From an uncultured Pseudohongiella sp. (GTDB lineage: Bacteria; Pseudomonadota; Gammaproteobacteria; Pseudomonadales; Pseudohongiellaceae): a stretch of 35,045 nt of DNA. Positions within the stretch are counted from its first letter, which is position 1; every line of letters starts with the position of its first letter. The DNA lies in the NCBI GenBank assembly GCA_902537815.1, contig CACBCS010000016.1:1-35045 (forward strand), written 5' to 3'. Below, piece after piece: positions 17,683-25,546 of this stretch. The notes under the pieces were generated by a model, which saw only the letters and a list, made by a program, of their open reading frames with translations, was not told the origin of the DNA and made no database searches. The position numbers were made by a program, and so were the translations under genes.

Positions 17683-20181
17683 TTAGAAGCTTGCACGGAC
17701 CCCGGCGAGGAATCGTCTGCCATAGCTTTCACGCTGGTTCACCGTACCATTTCCGGCGAAGCGTAGATCCACTTCGTCCGTTAGATTGTTTGCATTGAGA
17801 TAAATTGAGAACATGGCTCCGCCGAAATCACCGGGCACTTGGTAGGATACCGAAAAGTCGACTCGTTTTTGATCTCCCCACACCTCATCTGGGCTCTCGA
17901 TAGGGCTAATCCATTCGTCGCGGTATTGATAATTCACCCGCGCTGATAAGCCGTAGTTCTCATAGTATAGAGAAGCGTTGTAAATCAAGTCCGATGTGCC
18001 TGGCAGCTGGTATGACCTGCCATCGATTCCGGTAAATTCAGAATCTAGAAGGGTCAGGTTAGCACTTACACCAAAACCATCAAAAGGTGCCGGAAGTGAC
18101 TCACCGAGATCGTGCATTGCGTTTAATTCGATGCCACTGAATTTCCCGTCGTTGCCATTGACCGAACCATTGTAAGTCCAGATCTCACCGACAGAGGATG
18201 GCAGGTATGTGCCGCCATCGATCTGAGTCTCATCAGTATAAATCACATTATCAATACGACGATAAAATGCGCTGGCTGAGAGGATGCTCACCGGCCCGTA
18301 ATACCACTCCAGCGAGGAGTCGAAACCATAGGTCTCCTCCGCTTCAAGGGTCGGATTGCCTCCGCTGACAGTCTTGTCCACAACGTCGACGGAAGCCGAG
18401 GCCCGCCACTCGCTGTAGGTAGGCCGGCTAAGTCCTGAAGATGCTGACACTCGCCATTTAAGGTCTTCGTTGATATCGTAATTGAAGTGAACGCTGGGCA
18501 GAATATTAGTGAAGTTATTTGACACGGAAATAGGCGCACCCTCGTTGGTGCCGCGGCTCGTGTAATCGGTCTGCTCGATGCGCAGACCGAACACCACGTT
18601 GCCCCAGTCGTATTGCACTGTGCTCATGCCATATACTGCAAGGATATCTTCATCGATTAAAACCAACTCGTCGTCCGGCGGAGTGGGTATTGACCAGACC
18701 GGACTGGCTTCCCAAGCCCGACGCAGACCGGGATTATCGTAATAAGTGCCACCGATCGAATTCGTGGTCGCGGATTCCCAGGGTATGCCCGAATTGAAGG
18801 CTTCTACATCGATCCCACCGCGGCGTGGTGAAGCACCAATGCCGAGATTGGTGTAGCCATCGGCCTCTCGGGTATCTGTTTGCAGTCCAAGCTGAAAGAT
18901 CGCGTCCCGACCAAACATAGAGAGCTCGCGCTGCGCGTCCAGTTTGACCTTCGTGACATCGGCGTCCATCTTCGCGGCATAGATGATGCCTAGATTAGCG
19001 AGTGAGTAATCGACAAGCGCTGGGTCGAGTGGAGTTTGTGTGCCCAGTTCGAATACATTAACAATTGGATCTTCAATATTGAACAGATCGTAAGTCGTAG
19101 TAGAAAGACCTATGTCGCGGGTGATCGGCAGAAAGACGTTGCTTTCAGTTTTTGTGTAGTTGAGTCGGCCCTCCACGAACCACTCGCCAAGGGAAAGGTC
19201 CATTCCCAATGTGGTGGTGTCGGTCGAATTATCGTACTTGCCGAATTCCAGCAGTTGAGTCGTTACTGTGCCGCCCCCCACACCCGTTACGCCAACTTCT
19301 CCACCAATATCAAATACGTACTGATTGCGCTCCTCATTATCGACGAACTCGCTGTACAGAGTTGAGGCGAAAATTCGTTCCACCGCACCCTCTCCCCGCC
19401 ATTCGAGTCTACCACCATAAGCTTTGTCTTCTCGCTTGATCTTGTAGCTGCGGAAGTCGAGTTCGTTAACGACGGGCCGACCGGTCGCGGCATCTGTGGC
19501 CAGATCATATTCGCGGTTGTCGGTGATCTGCTCGCGGCTGTTTTCGGAAAAAAAGGCGACAAAGCCAATCTCGTCATTTGACCAGGACGTGCGCAGGCCT
19601 GCTCTTTCCATATCACCATCACCCAGCCTCTGCTCGCCCAGGCCGGCGTCGGCAACGGCGGTCCAGCCTTCCTGATCAAACGGGCTGAAGGTGTTAATGT
19701 TGATGTAGCCAGAAACTGATTCCCCCGGCATGCTCGGAAGTATCGCCTTATTCGCTTCCAATCGACTGGTAATAACTGAGGGGAAGCTGTCGAAGCGTGG
19801 TACACGACCATTGTCAGCACCCGGCACATTTATGCCATCGAAAGCAATACCGGTATAACGGAAGGGAGCCCCGCGCAAGTTGATGAACCTGGCCTGACCC
19901 TGATCCCTCTCAATAGCGAGGCCAGGCAAGCGTCCAAGAGAATCGGCGAGGTTCTGATCCGGAAACCTACCAATGGTATCGGCTGCGACGATGTCCATCG
20001 TGTTGGTTGCATCGCGCTTGGCCTGAAGCGCTGCGAGTTGGCTATCTCTGATGGGTGAGGCCGATACGACAATTTCTTCGATCCCACTCTGCTGGGCCAG
20101 AGCTTGTCCCGTGGCAGAGACAGTGAAGAGCAAAGCGATTTCTGCCCCTACGGAGCGGGTTCTTTTGAATCTTAGAAACAT
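17683..20181 (-). CDS. TonB-dependent outer-membrane receptor (TIGR01782-like)
   Basis: Encodes 832 residues from ATG 20181, chosen because AAGGAAAGG lies just upstream and it begins a proper signal peptide (FLRFKRTRSVGAEIALLF to QALAQ). A TonB-box-like IEEIVVSA follows, then the plug: GRFPDQNLADSLGRLPGL and RDQGQARFINLRG, typical of the proteobacterial TIGR01782 receptors that often import oligosaccharides or other organic ligands. The barrel ends with RRFLAGVRASF, a C-terminal aromatic as needed for BAM. It pairs with the downstream phosphatase. The ligand is unknown; a phosphorylated compound is a guess from the neighbour. Confidence 0.9.
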   Translation of the reverse strand: MFLRFKRTRSVGAEIALLFTVSATGQALAQQSGIEEIVVSASPIRDSQLAALQAKRDATNTMDIVAADTIGRFPDQNLADSLGRLPGLAIERDQGQARFINLRGAPFRYTGIAFDGINVPGADNGRVPRFDSFPSVITSRLEANKAILPSMPGESVSGYININTFSPFDQEGWTAVADAGLGEQRLGDGDMERAGLRTSWSNDEIGFVAFFSENSREQITDNREYDLATDAATGRPVVNELDFRSYKIKREDKAYGGRLEWRGEGAVERIFASTLYSEFVDNEERNQYVFDIGGEVGVTGVGGGTVTTQLLEFGKYDNSTDTTTLGMDLSLGEWFVEGRLNYTKTESNVFLPITRDIGLSTTTYDLFNIEDPIVNVFELGTQTPLDPALVDYSLANLGIIYAAKMDADVTKVKLDAQRELSMFGRDAIFQLGLQTDTREADGYTNLGIGASPRRGGIDVEAFNSGIPWESATTNSIGGTYYDNPGLRRAWEASPVWSIPTPPDDELVLIDEDILAVYGMSTVQYDWGNVVFGLRIEQTDYTSRGTNEGAPISVSNNFTNILPSVHFNYDINEDLKWRVSASSGLSRPTYSEWRASASVDVVDKTVSGGNPTLEAEETYGFDSSLEWYYGPVSILSASAFYRRIDNVIYTDETQIDGGTYLPSSVGEIWTYNGSVNGNDGKFSGIELNAMHDLGESLPAPFDGFGVSANLTLLDSEFTGIDGRSYQLPGTSDLIYNASLYYENYGLSARVNYQYRDEWISPIESPDEVWGDQKRVDFSVSYQVPGDFGGAMFSIYLNANNLTDEVDLRFAGNGTVNQRESYGRRFLAGVRASF

Positions 20182-20697
20182 TTTCCTTTCCTTGATAATT
20201 CTAGTAAGGCCCAGCCAAAACGACGATGCTCTTAATGGCGAAGTTTTCGCTTGAGAGGCTAAGATGGATGAGCGCAGAAAAGGACAGCTTTGGGATTGCC
20301 GACGAGCCTTTCTCATCGCTGTAGTTAACGCACTCCGACGTCGCAGAGTAAGGTTGGAATATGACAACGCGATTATAAAAGATTGACGATCTGATGAATT
20401 TTTTATTGCACGAAAGTGACGAAGCTGTGCAAGTACGCTTACGTAAAAGGATCGTGACTAAGGGGCACCAACTATTTCTTGCATAGAGCGTCGTTTCGAG
20501 ATGAAGAACATTGGGGGCTTAACGTCGCGACATATTGTCATCGAAAATTCATCGGTCAGTAATTCCTGTGAAACAATAGCTGCGTTCAGTCACTCTGTTG
20601 CTCATCGATATCTCTCTCAATGAGCTTCATTGTGGGTTCCGCTCAATGCGATTTTTCTGCACTCGCTGGCGAGGCAAGAGATTAGCGGAAACATTTA

Positions 20698-20725
20698 GGC
20701 CTTGGGTTTCCGAGGCCTCTTTTTA
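20698..20725 (+). terminator. intrinsic terminator without an obvious upstream gene
   Basis: GGCCTTGG and CCGAGGCC form an 8-bp stem (one G-U pair) with a GTTT loop, followed by TCTTTTTA. It reads on the plus strand, yet no plus-strand gene lies within 4 kb upstream. It may be the terminator of a lost integrase or of a small RNA in 20400-20700. Confidence 0.7.
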
Positions 20726-20776
20726 TTGCAGTTCTCCAGAGCGTATTATTCGCCCAAACCCGCTGAAGGTTGGCTT

Positions 20777-20822
20777 GGTCCAAATTTGGACCACTGCGGC
20801 GCAACCCACCACAACTAGTGAC
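20777..20822 (+). repeat. island right-end repeat, copy 1, with 16-bp perfect palindrome
   Basis: GGTCCAAATTTGGACC (20777-20792) is a perfect inverted repeat; the following ACTGCGGCGCAACCCACC and ACAACTAGTGAC complete a 46-bp block that recurs at 35000-35045 with two mismatches. Both copies follow a strong hairpin. This one lies 121 bp before att copy 3. It probably marks the recombinase-binding or replication end of the element. Confidence 0.75.
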
Positions 20823-20897
20823 GACATAGAAGCTCTGGTGGTACCTCACTTACAGTGACGCAGGCTGTTGTAGTGAGTTGTGATCGAATGTCTGCGA

Positions 20898-20985
20898 GGG
20901 ACTGATAATCCGCCGGTCCCGGGTTCGAGTCCTGATGGGCCCACCAACTAAACAAATAGATTACACTTCGCCACTCGGCACTTCT
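20898..20985 (+). repeat. att copy 3: tRNA 3' half with diverged left-end flank
   Basis: Matches the tRNA from the anticodon loop to CCA with a few changes (GATAAT, CCGCCGG, GGGTTCGAG, TGATGGGCCC). The following about 40 bp (AACTAAACAAATAGATTAC, then CACTCGGCACTTC) still resemble the left end after att copy 1. The seven bases before it, TCTGCGA, are shared with att copy 4 but not with the tRNA, so copies 3 and 4 descend from an element-borne att rather than from this tRNA. Confidence 0.8.
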
Positions 20986-21030
20986 TTCAAAAAACTTTTT
21001 AAGGACCTCCACCGTTGCCAAGCACTCCAT

Positions 21031-21348
21031 CTAGAGCGGTGGGGCATTCCCGTAATCTGCAGTGTTGCTGAATCTGCGAGGGGCTAAAGTTTGGCGCGTT
21101 CCAGCGCTGACTGACTTAGCGCCGGTGCCGCCTTTTACCATTTCAAAGTAATCATAGAGTTGATCGTCAGCCGTATAGGCCTCATAGGTCAACCGGGCGC
21201 CGTCTACTGTAATGATCTGATAGAACTGAGTGTTTTCAGCAGCTTTCTGGAGAGTGACGCCGTAATCGGCATAGCTGTCCCAACCATCTGGCTTGAGTTC
21301 ATACATCTTGGCGCCTGACACTGAATTGAAGGCGCCCAGAAATGGCAG
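21031..21348 (-). pseudogene. C-terminal remnant of a calcineurin-like metallophosphoesterase
   Basis: The minus-strand frame gives about 106 residues including SGAKMYELKPDGWDSYADYG, AAENTQFYQIITVDGARLTY and EAYTADDQLYDYFEMVKG. This resembles the C-terminal tail of periplasmic purple-acid/calcineurin-like phosphatases, which commonly end in a ...YEAxTxxGxLYDxFxLVK block. All metal-binding motifs are missing because a TGA stop closes the frame at about 21351, where a WD40 remnant begins on the other strand. If translated it would need a GTG start. Assignment from memory of the family; a search is needed to confirm. Confidence 0.5.
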
Positions 21349-21966
21349 TCAAATGCACATCAGAGCACGGTTAGTGCAATTGCATGGTCTAGCGAAGAAG
21401 AACTCGCTACCGCTTGCTACGGAAAAGTAACTTTTTTTGACTTTATAAACGACAAAGTCAACCAAAGCCTAGAATGGAAAGGATCACTTATCTCTATGGT
21501 TTTGAGCCCTAACGGGGAGATCGTCGCTTGCGGCAGTCAGGACAACTCCGTGCATTTTTGGAGACGAAGCAACTCACGGGACGCAATGATGTCCGGTTAT
21601 CAAGGTAAACCACGCAGCTTATCCTTTGATAATTCTGGAGTACTTCTTGCCACGGGTGGGAGCGAAAGAGTTACTGTTTGGAGCTTCGACGGAGAAGGGC
21701 CAGAGGGAACCGCTCCCGGAGAGCTAGAACTACATGTCAAGCCTATTACGTGCCTCACATTCGCGCCACGCGGGATGCGTCTAGCATCTGGCTCGAAAGA
21801 CGGGTCTGTGGGTGTTTGGTTACTCGATCAGAATGGGCAGGGCGACGCAATCGGAGCTGTAGCAACTTTTGCACCAATCAGTATGTTAACTTGGCGTCCG
21901 GACGGAAGAGCTCTAGCGGCGGTAAGTTCTCAGGGTAGCGTCCATGCGTGGAGAGTGAAAAACTAA
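21340..21966 (+). pseudogene. WD40-repeat protein, 5'-truncated
   Basis: The frame is open from 21325 and gives about 209 residues of tandem WD40 blades: AHQSTVSAIAWSSEEELATA, LEWKGSLISMVLSPNGEIVA then CGSQDNSVHFWRR, ATGGSERVTVWSFDGEGPEG, LASGSKDGSVGVWLLDQ and a last blade ending HAWRVKN. Similarity starts abruptly mid-blade with no start codon, so the 5' end was lost, apparently at the junction with the phosphoesterase remnant. An ATG at 21496 could still give 156 residues. Related WD40 proteins can accompany COG0523/zinc genes, which would fit the zinc genes downstream; this link is inference. Confidence 0.7.
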
Positions 21967-21972
21967 AGGTTC

Positions 21973-22416
21973 GACATTGAAGGACGTAAAAAAATCTTCC
22001 GCAACGTTGAAAACCAGCTGAGACAGGCAAGCTGGTTTGGCGACGACTGGAGGACTTTTAATCGAGGACCTTACATACAACTTTATAAATCGAATTGGTT
22101 CAACGAGAATAATTCTGGCATCCACTTCGAAACTTTTATAGAGACTCCTCAGCTAAAGAATAAGGCGTTTCCAGTTCTAATGCATGCAGAGGAAGACTGC
22201 ATGCATTGAGCAGAGTTTGTTCATCAATTCCTTGAATTGGAGAAAGAACGCATCAAAGCCTGGGGTGGGTATTCGTTCCATGATCAAGGTTATACAATTT
22301 TGAAAAAAACACTGACATTGAATTTTAAGAACTTAGAAAACAGAATTCTTGGTGAATTTTCGCAACTCAGGCTTCTTGCAGAAAGCATAGATGAGACGCT
22401 ACTCAGCATTGGCTGA
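21973..22416 (+). pseudogene. conserved hypothetical gene with in-frame TGA and lost start
   Basis: In the same frame as the WD40 remnant, right after its stop, the translation gives coherent protein sequence: DIEGRKKIFRNVENQLRQAS, WFGDDWRTFNRGPYIQLYKS, GIHFETFIETPQLKNKAFPV then LMHAEEDCMH, a TGA at 22207-22209, and FVHQFLELEKERIKAWGGYS to LLAESIDETLLSIG. No ATG/GTG lies near the start. The sequence reads as a real globular protein with one nonsense codon. Family unknown to me. There is no sign of a selenocysteine element, so decay is the simplest reading. Confidence 0.6.
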
Positions 22417-22429
22417 AAAGAAGTAAGCA

Positions 22430-22609
22430 ATGAGAAAGAAAAAAAGCCCTTGCATAAATGTCTGCACGTTTTTAGGCCCTTCTAGTTATTGCCTTGGTTG
22501 CGGTCGAACACGAAAAGAATGCAGGGACTGGAATACTATGAAACCCTATGCAAGAGCTAAATTACAAAAAGAATTAAAGGAAAGGATATTGCGAATTAGA
22601 AATGCATAA
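22430..22609 (+). CDS. small DUF1289 protein
   Basis: Encodes 59 residues with the DUF1289 pattern SPCINVC...YCLGCGRTRKEC and a conserved Trp (RDWNTM) two residues on, i.e. a four-cysteine metal-binding knuckle (C8, C12, C21, C24) followed by a basic helix. The function of the family is not established. It starts 13 bp after the preceding pseudogene, with a weak AAGAAG ribosome binding site, and ends 73 bp before the ZrgA-like gene. The frame is intact although its upstream neighbours are broken, so it may still be expressed. Confidence 0.75.
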   Translation: MRKKKSPCINVCTFLGPSSYCLGCGRTRKECRDWNTMKPYARAKLQKELKERILRIRNA

Positions 22610-22682
22610 ACTCAAAAATGGTCTGCCCTTTTTCGCCGAGTAAATTTATACCTAAAGTCAATTCTGCAGGAGACATTCAATC

Positions 22683-23273
22683 ATGAGCGCTTCCAGACCC
22701 AACCTCATCTGCACATTTTTGCTGATTTTGATCGCAGGGAACTCAACTGCTATAGCTCAGAGCCCGGTAAGTCATGTCCATGGTAATGCCGAACTCAACG
22801 TAGTTCTGATGGAAAAGCAACTACAAGTCGAATTCGTAAGCCCAGCAATCAATCTACTCGGATTCGAGCGTCCCCCCATCACCGATGTCGAGTCCGCTAC
22901 AATGAACAATACCATTAAACAACTCCAGCATGGTGGGTGGCTTATTGAAGGCGTACCGTCAACCTGCCAGCTGTCGACCGAGGAATTCGAAGCCCCTTTT
23001 TTTGAAGAACGCGAAAGCAATAAGCATGATCACGAACACGAAAGCAGTAAGCATGATCACGAACACGAAAGCAGTAAGCATGAAGCTGAAGCGCACAGCA
23101 ACTTTCGGGTAAGGTATCTATATGATTGTGACGCTGCTCTGAAAAAGCAACTCAGGATACTCGCTTTCGATCACTATAATGGAATTGAAACATTGACTGT
23201 GCAATGGATCACTAATCTGATGCAAGGTTACACACAGCTTAGCAGAGATAACCCCGTGCTATACCTTGAATGA
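22683..23273 (+). CDS. zrgA: DUF2796 / ZrgA-like periplasmic zinc-uptake protein
   Basis: Encodes 196 residues with a signal peptide (FLLILIAGNSTAIAQ). The DUF2796 hallmark HVHGNAELNV, then VEFVSPAINLLGFERPP, places it with ZrgA, the periplasmic component of the Vibrio cholerae Zrg zinc uptake system. A His-rich loop (residues 111-138) made of a tandem 9-residue repeat ESSKHDHEH is a probable zinc-binding segment. A second half RVRYLYDCDAALKKQLRIL and FDHYNGIETLTVQWIT is typical. GGAG precedes ATG. In this island the matching ATPase and permease are 5-7 kb away rather than adjacent. Confidence 0.82.
   Translation: MSASRPNLICTFLLILIAGNSTAIAQSPVSHVHGNAELNVVLMEKQLQVEFVSPAINLLGFERPPITDVESATMNNTIKQLQHGGWLIEGVPSTCQLSTEEFEAPFFEERESNKHDHEHESSKHDHEHESSKHEAEAHSNFRVRYLYDCDAALKKQLRILAFDHYNGIETLTVQWITNLMQGYTQLSRDNPVLYLE
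23013..23095 (+). repeat. 27-bp tandem repeat encoding His-rich metal-binding loop
   Basis: About three units of a 27-bp sequence (GAAAGCAGTAAGCATGATCA and CGAACAC) encode ESSKHDHEH. The first two units are nearly identical and the third ends KHEAEAH. Near-identity at DNA level suggests recent slippage expansion of the zinc-binding loop. Confidence 0.85.
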
Positions 23274-23359
23274 TCAAGGAACTTAACAAACGACCGTCGA
23301 ACGATTTAGGCTTTGTCAGAGTTGAAGTGAAGTAAATCAAATTATCTTAAGCTCGGGTC

Positions 23360-23938
23360 TCAGTAGTTGTACATTTCCACATGCTCTGCCCTCAGGCTGT
23401 AGGCCGAGTCTGCCAGTTCATGTCGCACAACCTGGCTAGAAAGCTCTCCCAAGATATAATACGCGTCATACATATTGTCCAACTGAAGCCCTTGCTCAAA
23501 GGTGACATGAATTATCTGATTTGGCGGGGGCGGAGGAACATGTATGCAGGCACCGAAGAATGGCACTAAGAAAAACTCAGTAACCTCACGCTCTTCATTG
23601 TAAGCAGTGGGCACTATGAATCCAGGTAGAACAATGCGTTTACCCAGATATTCCGGGTTGACATCAAATGACTGCAATGCCCTCTGAAAGGCACTTTCTA
23701 CCGGACTATCCGCACTAAATTTATCGTCCCAACCGTAACCATCGTGGGAAACAGGCGGCGCATTAAGAATCGCGGCCAGGTCAGCTTGACTCATCAAATC
23801 TTCCCATTTAACAGCCAGGACATCCCCGGGATTCTCAAGCTCGAAATCGAGCTGATAATCCTGGCTGAAAACCATACCGCTGAGTACGCTTGTACCGATG
23901 ACCACGATAAACGACTTTTTGAGCAGCTTGGTAAACAT
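23360..23938 (-). CDS. DUF3299 periplasmic protein (first paralogue)
   Basis: Encodes 192 residues with a signal peptide (LLKKSFIVVIGTSVLSGMVF, then SQ). The DUF3299 core is clear: VKWEDLMSQADLAAILNAPP, RIVLPGFIVPTAYNEE, EVTEFFLVPFFGACIHVPPP and PPNQIIHV. DUF3299 genes are commonly found with DUF2796 and an ABC transporter in zinc-responsive clusters; biochemical role unknown. It is oriented against zrgA (convergent, 86 bp apart). A Zur-like palindrome lies about 37 bp upstream of its start. A paralogue of similar length is at 30348. Confidence 0.85.
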   Translation of the reverse strand: MFTKLLKKSFIVVIGTSVLSGMVFSQDYQLDFELENPGDVLAVKWEDLMSQADLAAILNAPPVSHDGYGWDDKFSADSPVESAFQRALQSFDVNPEYLGKRIVLPGFIVPTAYNEEREVTEFFLVPFFGACIHVPPPPPNQIIHVTFEQGLQLDNMYDAYYILGELSSQVVRHELADSAYSLRAEHVEMYNY

Positions 23939-23974
23939 AAATTGCTCTTCCCTTTATAGCGTTGGACGTAGGAG

Positions 23975-23992
23975 ATGATACATTATAACTCA
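23975..23992 (-). promoter_or_regulatory. candidate Zur operator upstream of DUF3299 gene
   Basis: On the minus strand TGAGTTATAATGTATCAT matches the gammaproteobacterial Zur core TGTTATAATATAACAT, as I remember it, at 13 of 16 positions (from AGTTATAATGTATCAT), centred about 45 bp upstream of the ATG at 23938. Overlap with a TATAAT-like -10 would suit repression by zinc-loaded Zur. Confidence 0.4.
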
Positions 23993-24114
23993 ACCCTATG
24001 ATGGACACATTGCTAAATCATTAAAATTCGACACCAAACCCCCCCAGCCCGCATCGCTACTCACCAAAATATCTCTATATTTCTCAGTATATTACATCCA
24101 GATCCTTCGGGCGC

Positions 24115-24153
24115 CTGGGCCAACTGGAAGGACCAATCTATCCCAGGAGGCAT
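24115..24153 (+). promoter_or_regulatory. leader hairpin masking an AGGAGG sequence
   Basis: CCTGGG (about 24114-24119) can pair with CCCAGG, which overlaps a perfect AGGAGG at 24145-24150. The AGGAGG precedes a 17-codon open frame (ATG 24154 to TAA 24207) ending 45 bp before the beta-propeller gene. Spacing from AGGAGG to that ATG is only 3 bases. It could be a small leader peptide or structural control element. Confidence 0.25.
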
Positions 24154-24252
24154 ATGCTTCAAACAACTTTAGTTAGTTTCAGCAAAATGGTAGTTTGCAC
24201 AGGGTAAAAGCGCCCATTTAGTAGATCCAAACTAACAAAAAAGGAAAAGAAC

Positions 24253-25386
24253 ATGAAATCGCTTGTGATTTGGCTGGGACTGAGCACCGTCGCCACGATT
24301 ATGACCCTCCCAGCATATGGCCAGAATTCTGACATCATCGGTCCAAGCCCATACAACTTTGTCACCGATAGCTGGATGCAGACCTTCGCAGAAGAGGGAA
24401 TGACTTTCGGCGGTACATCAGGAGTTTATGTGCAAAACAAGGGGCGCATATTCTTCCTGCAGCGTGGTGAAACGCGTCTTCCCAATCCGGTTCCGCAAAG
24501 CTATGCAGGCTTTCCCGCTTCACTGGGCTGGAATGTCCTCCAGGGCCGCGGTCGAGTTTGGCAGAACGTTATATATGTTGCTAACAGCGAGGGTGAGGTG
24601 CTTGAAATATGGAATCAATGGGACCACCTGTTCAAAGGGACAAATGGACCTGGTCCCCACCGGCTACGAATGAGCCCCTATGACCCGCAAAACCGACTGT
24701 GGCTGGTGGACGAAACCAATCACATAATATACGTATTCTCCAACGATGGAGGACGTCTGGAGATGACCTTGGGTGAGAAAGGCATACCGGGTAAAGATGA
24801 AACTCATTATCGCCTGCCACAAGATGTCGCCTTCCTCCCAAATGGGATGTTCCTTGTTGGCGACGGCCTTGGCGGCAACAATCGTATAGTCGTGCGTAAT
24901 GCCGACGGTTCCTATCATTCGGAATTTGGTGAAGGTGGTGATGCCTTCCATCAATTCGCTTCAGTGCACTCGCTCGCTATGGGGCCTGAGCAAAAACTCT
25001 ATGCCCTTGATCGCGACAAGCGAGATGTAAAAGTCTTTCGCCAGACTGCGGCACTGGATTCAGTCGATTATCCAAATTATGAATACGAAACAACCTGGAC
25101 CGGCCTCGACCTGCCGCTGGATATCACACTTGGCGAAGACGCCGCGTGGGTAACCGATATCCGGCCACCAAAGATTGTTAAATATAATCTTGATGGCACC
25201 CAGGACTATGTATGGAACTTGCCAACAGAAGGGCCACACATGTGGATAGAGATGCACTCCCTGTCAGCCGATGAGGAAGGGAACCTGTATGGCACTGACA
25301 ATCAAGCTGGGAGGCCCCAAAAAATGGTCCAACGAAGAGACGCTGATCCCGATCATATCGTGCCTCGACCTTGGTTCGAAAACTAG
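24253..25386 (+). CDS. exported six-bladed beta-propeller (NHL-like) protein
   Basis: Encodes 377 residues with a signal peptide (MKSLVIWLGLSTVATIMTLP then AYGQ). Repeated blades are visible: RVWQNVIYVANSEGEVLEIW, LRMSPYDPQNRLWLVDETNH, LPQDVAFLPNGMFLVGDGLG, HSLAMGPEQKLYALDRDKRD and LDLPLDITLGEDAAWVTDIR. This pattern of 40-50-residue units with an internal D resembles NHL/SMP-30-like propellers, including peptidylglycine-lyase relatives. AAGGAAAAG gives a good ribosome binding site. It starts a plus-strand run with the M19 and M20 peptidase genes, though gaps of 125-160 bp leave room for separate promoters. Function unknown; it may bind or cleave a peptide or polymer in the periplasm. Confidence 0.75.
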   Translation: MKSLVIWLGLSTVATIMTLPAYGQNSDIIGPSPYNFVTDSWMQTFAEEGMTFGGTSGVYVQNKGRIFFLQRGETRLPNPVPQSYAGFPASLGWNVLQGRGRVWQNVIYVANSEGEVLEIWNQWDHLFKGTNGPGPHRLRMSPYDPQNRLWLVDETNHIIYVFSNDGGRLEMTLGEKGIPGKDETHYRLPQDVAFLPNGMFLVGDGLGGNNRIVVRNADGSYHSEFGEGGDAFHQFASVHSLAMGPEQKLYALDRDKRDVKVFRQTAALDSVDYPNYEYETTWTGLDLPLDITLGEDAAWVTDIRPPKIVKYNLDGTQDYVWNLPTEGPHMWIEMHSLSADEEGNLYGTDNQAGRPQKMVQRRDADPDHIVPRPWFEN

Positions 25387-25546
25387 GGTCCTTTTACTCG
25401 CAATAGCCCTAGATTTAGCATAATTGGGAGCTTAGTCAGGCCAGAGGAGGAGCAATGCGTTCGCTTAGGGATGGTTATCGATCCCAGCTAACCGTTGCTT
25501 TTCGACTGGTTCTCTAGCCACTAGCTAATACGGAGCCGCATATAAT

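Larger units (their letters stand above)
20182..21030. other. 849-bp non-coding region: receptor promoter region, terminator, island right end and att copy 3
   Basis: No recognisable gene. The left half is upstream DNA of the TonB receptor, with TATAAT on the minus strand at 20372-20377 but no good -35. The right half has an intrinsic terminator (20698-20725), the right-end repeat (20777-20822) and att copy 3. Short open frames here have no family signature. The minus-strand frame reading WWAHQDSNPGPADY is only antisense to the tRNA fragment. Confidence 0.6.

Noticed and set aside
20598-20858. Plus-strand 86-codon frame ending in VQIWTTAAQPTTTSDD, partly preserved at 35000
   Set aside because: The conserved part covers only the right-end repeat, the frame contains a strong terminator, and both differences between the copies change the amino acid. 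A tail of a lost gene is possible but not supported.
20815-21030. Minus-strand frame of 71 codons containing WWAHQDSNPGPADY
   Set aside because: It is antisense to the tRNA fragment of att copy 3; this peptide is a well-known artefact of translating tRNA genes backwards.
22207-22209. In-frame TGA as a possible selenocysteine codon
   Set aside because: No stem-loop of SECIS type was evident directly downstream, the gene also lacks a start codon, and its neighbours are broken; a nonsense mutation is simpler.
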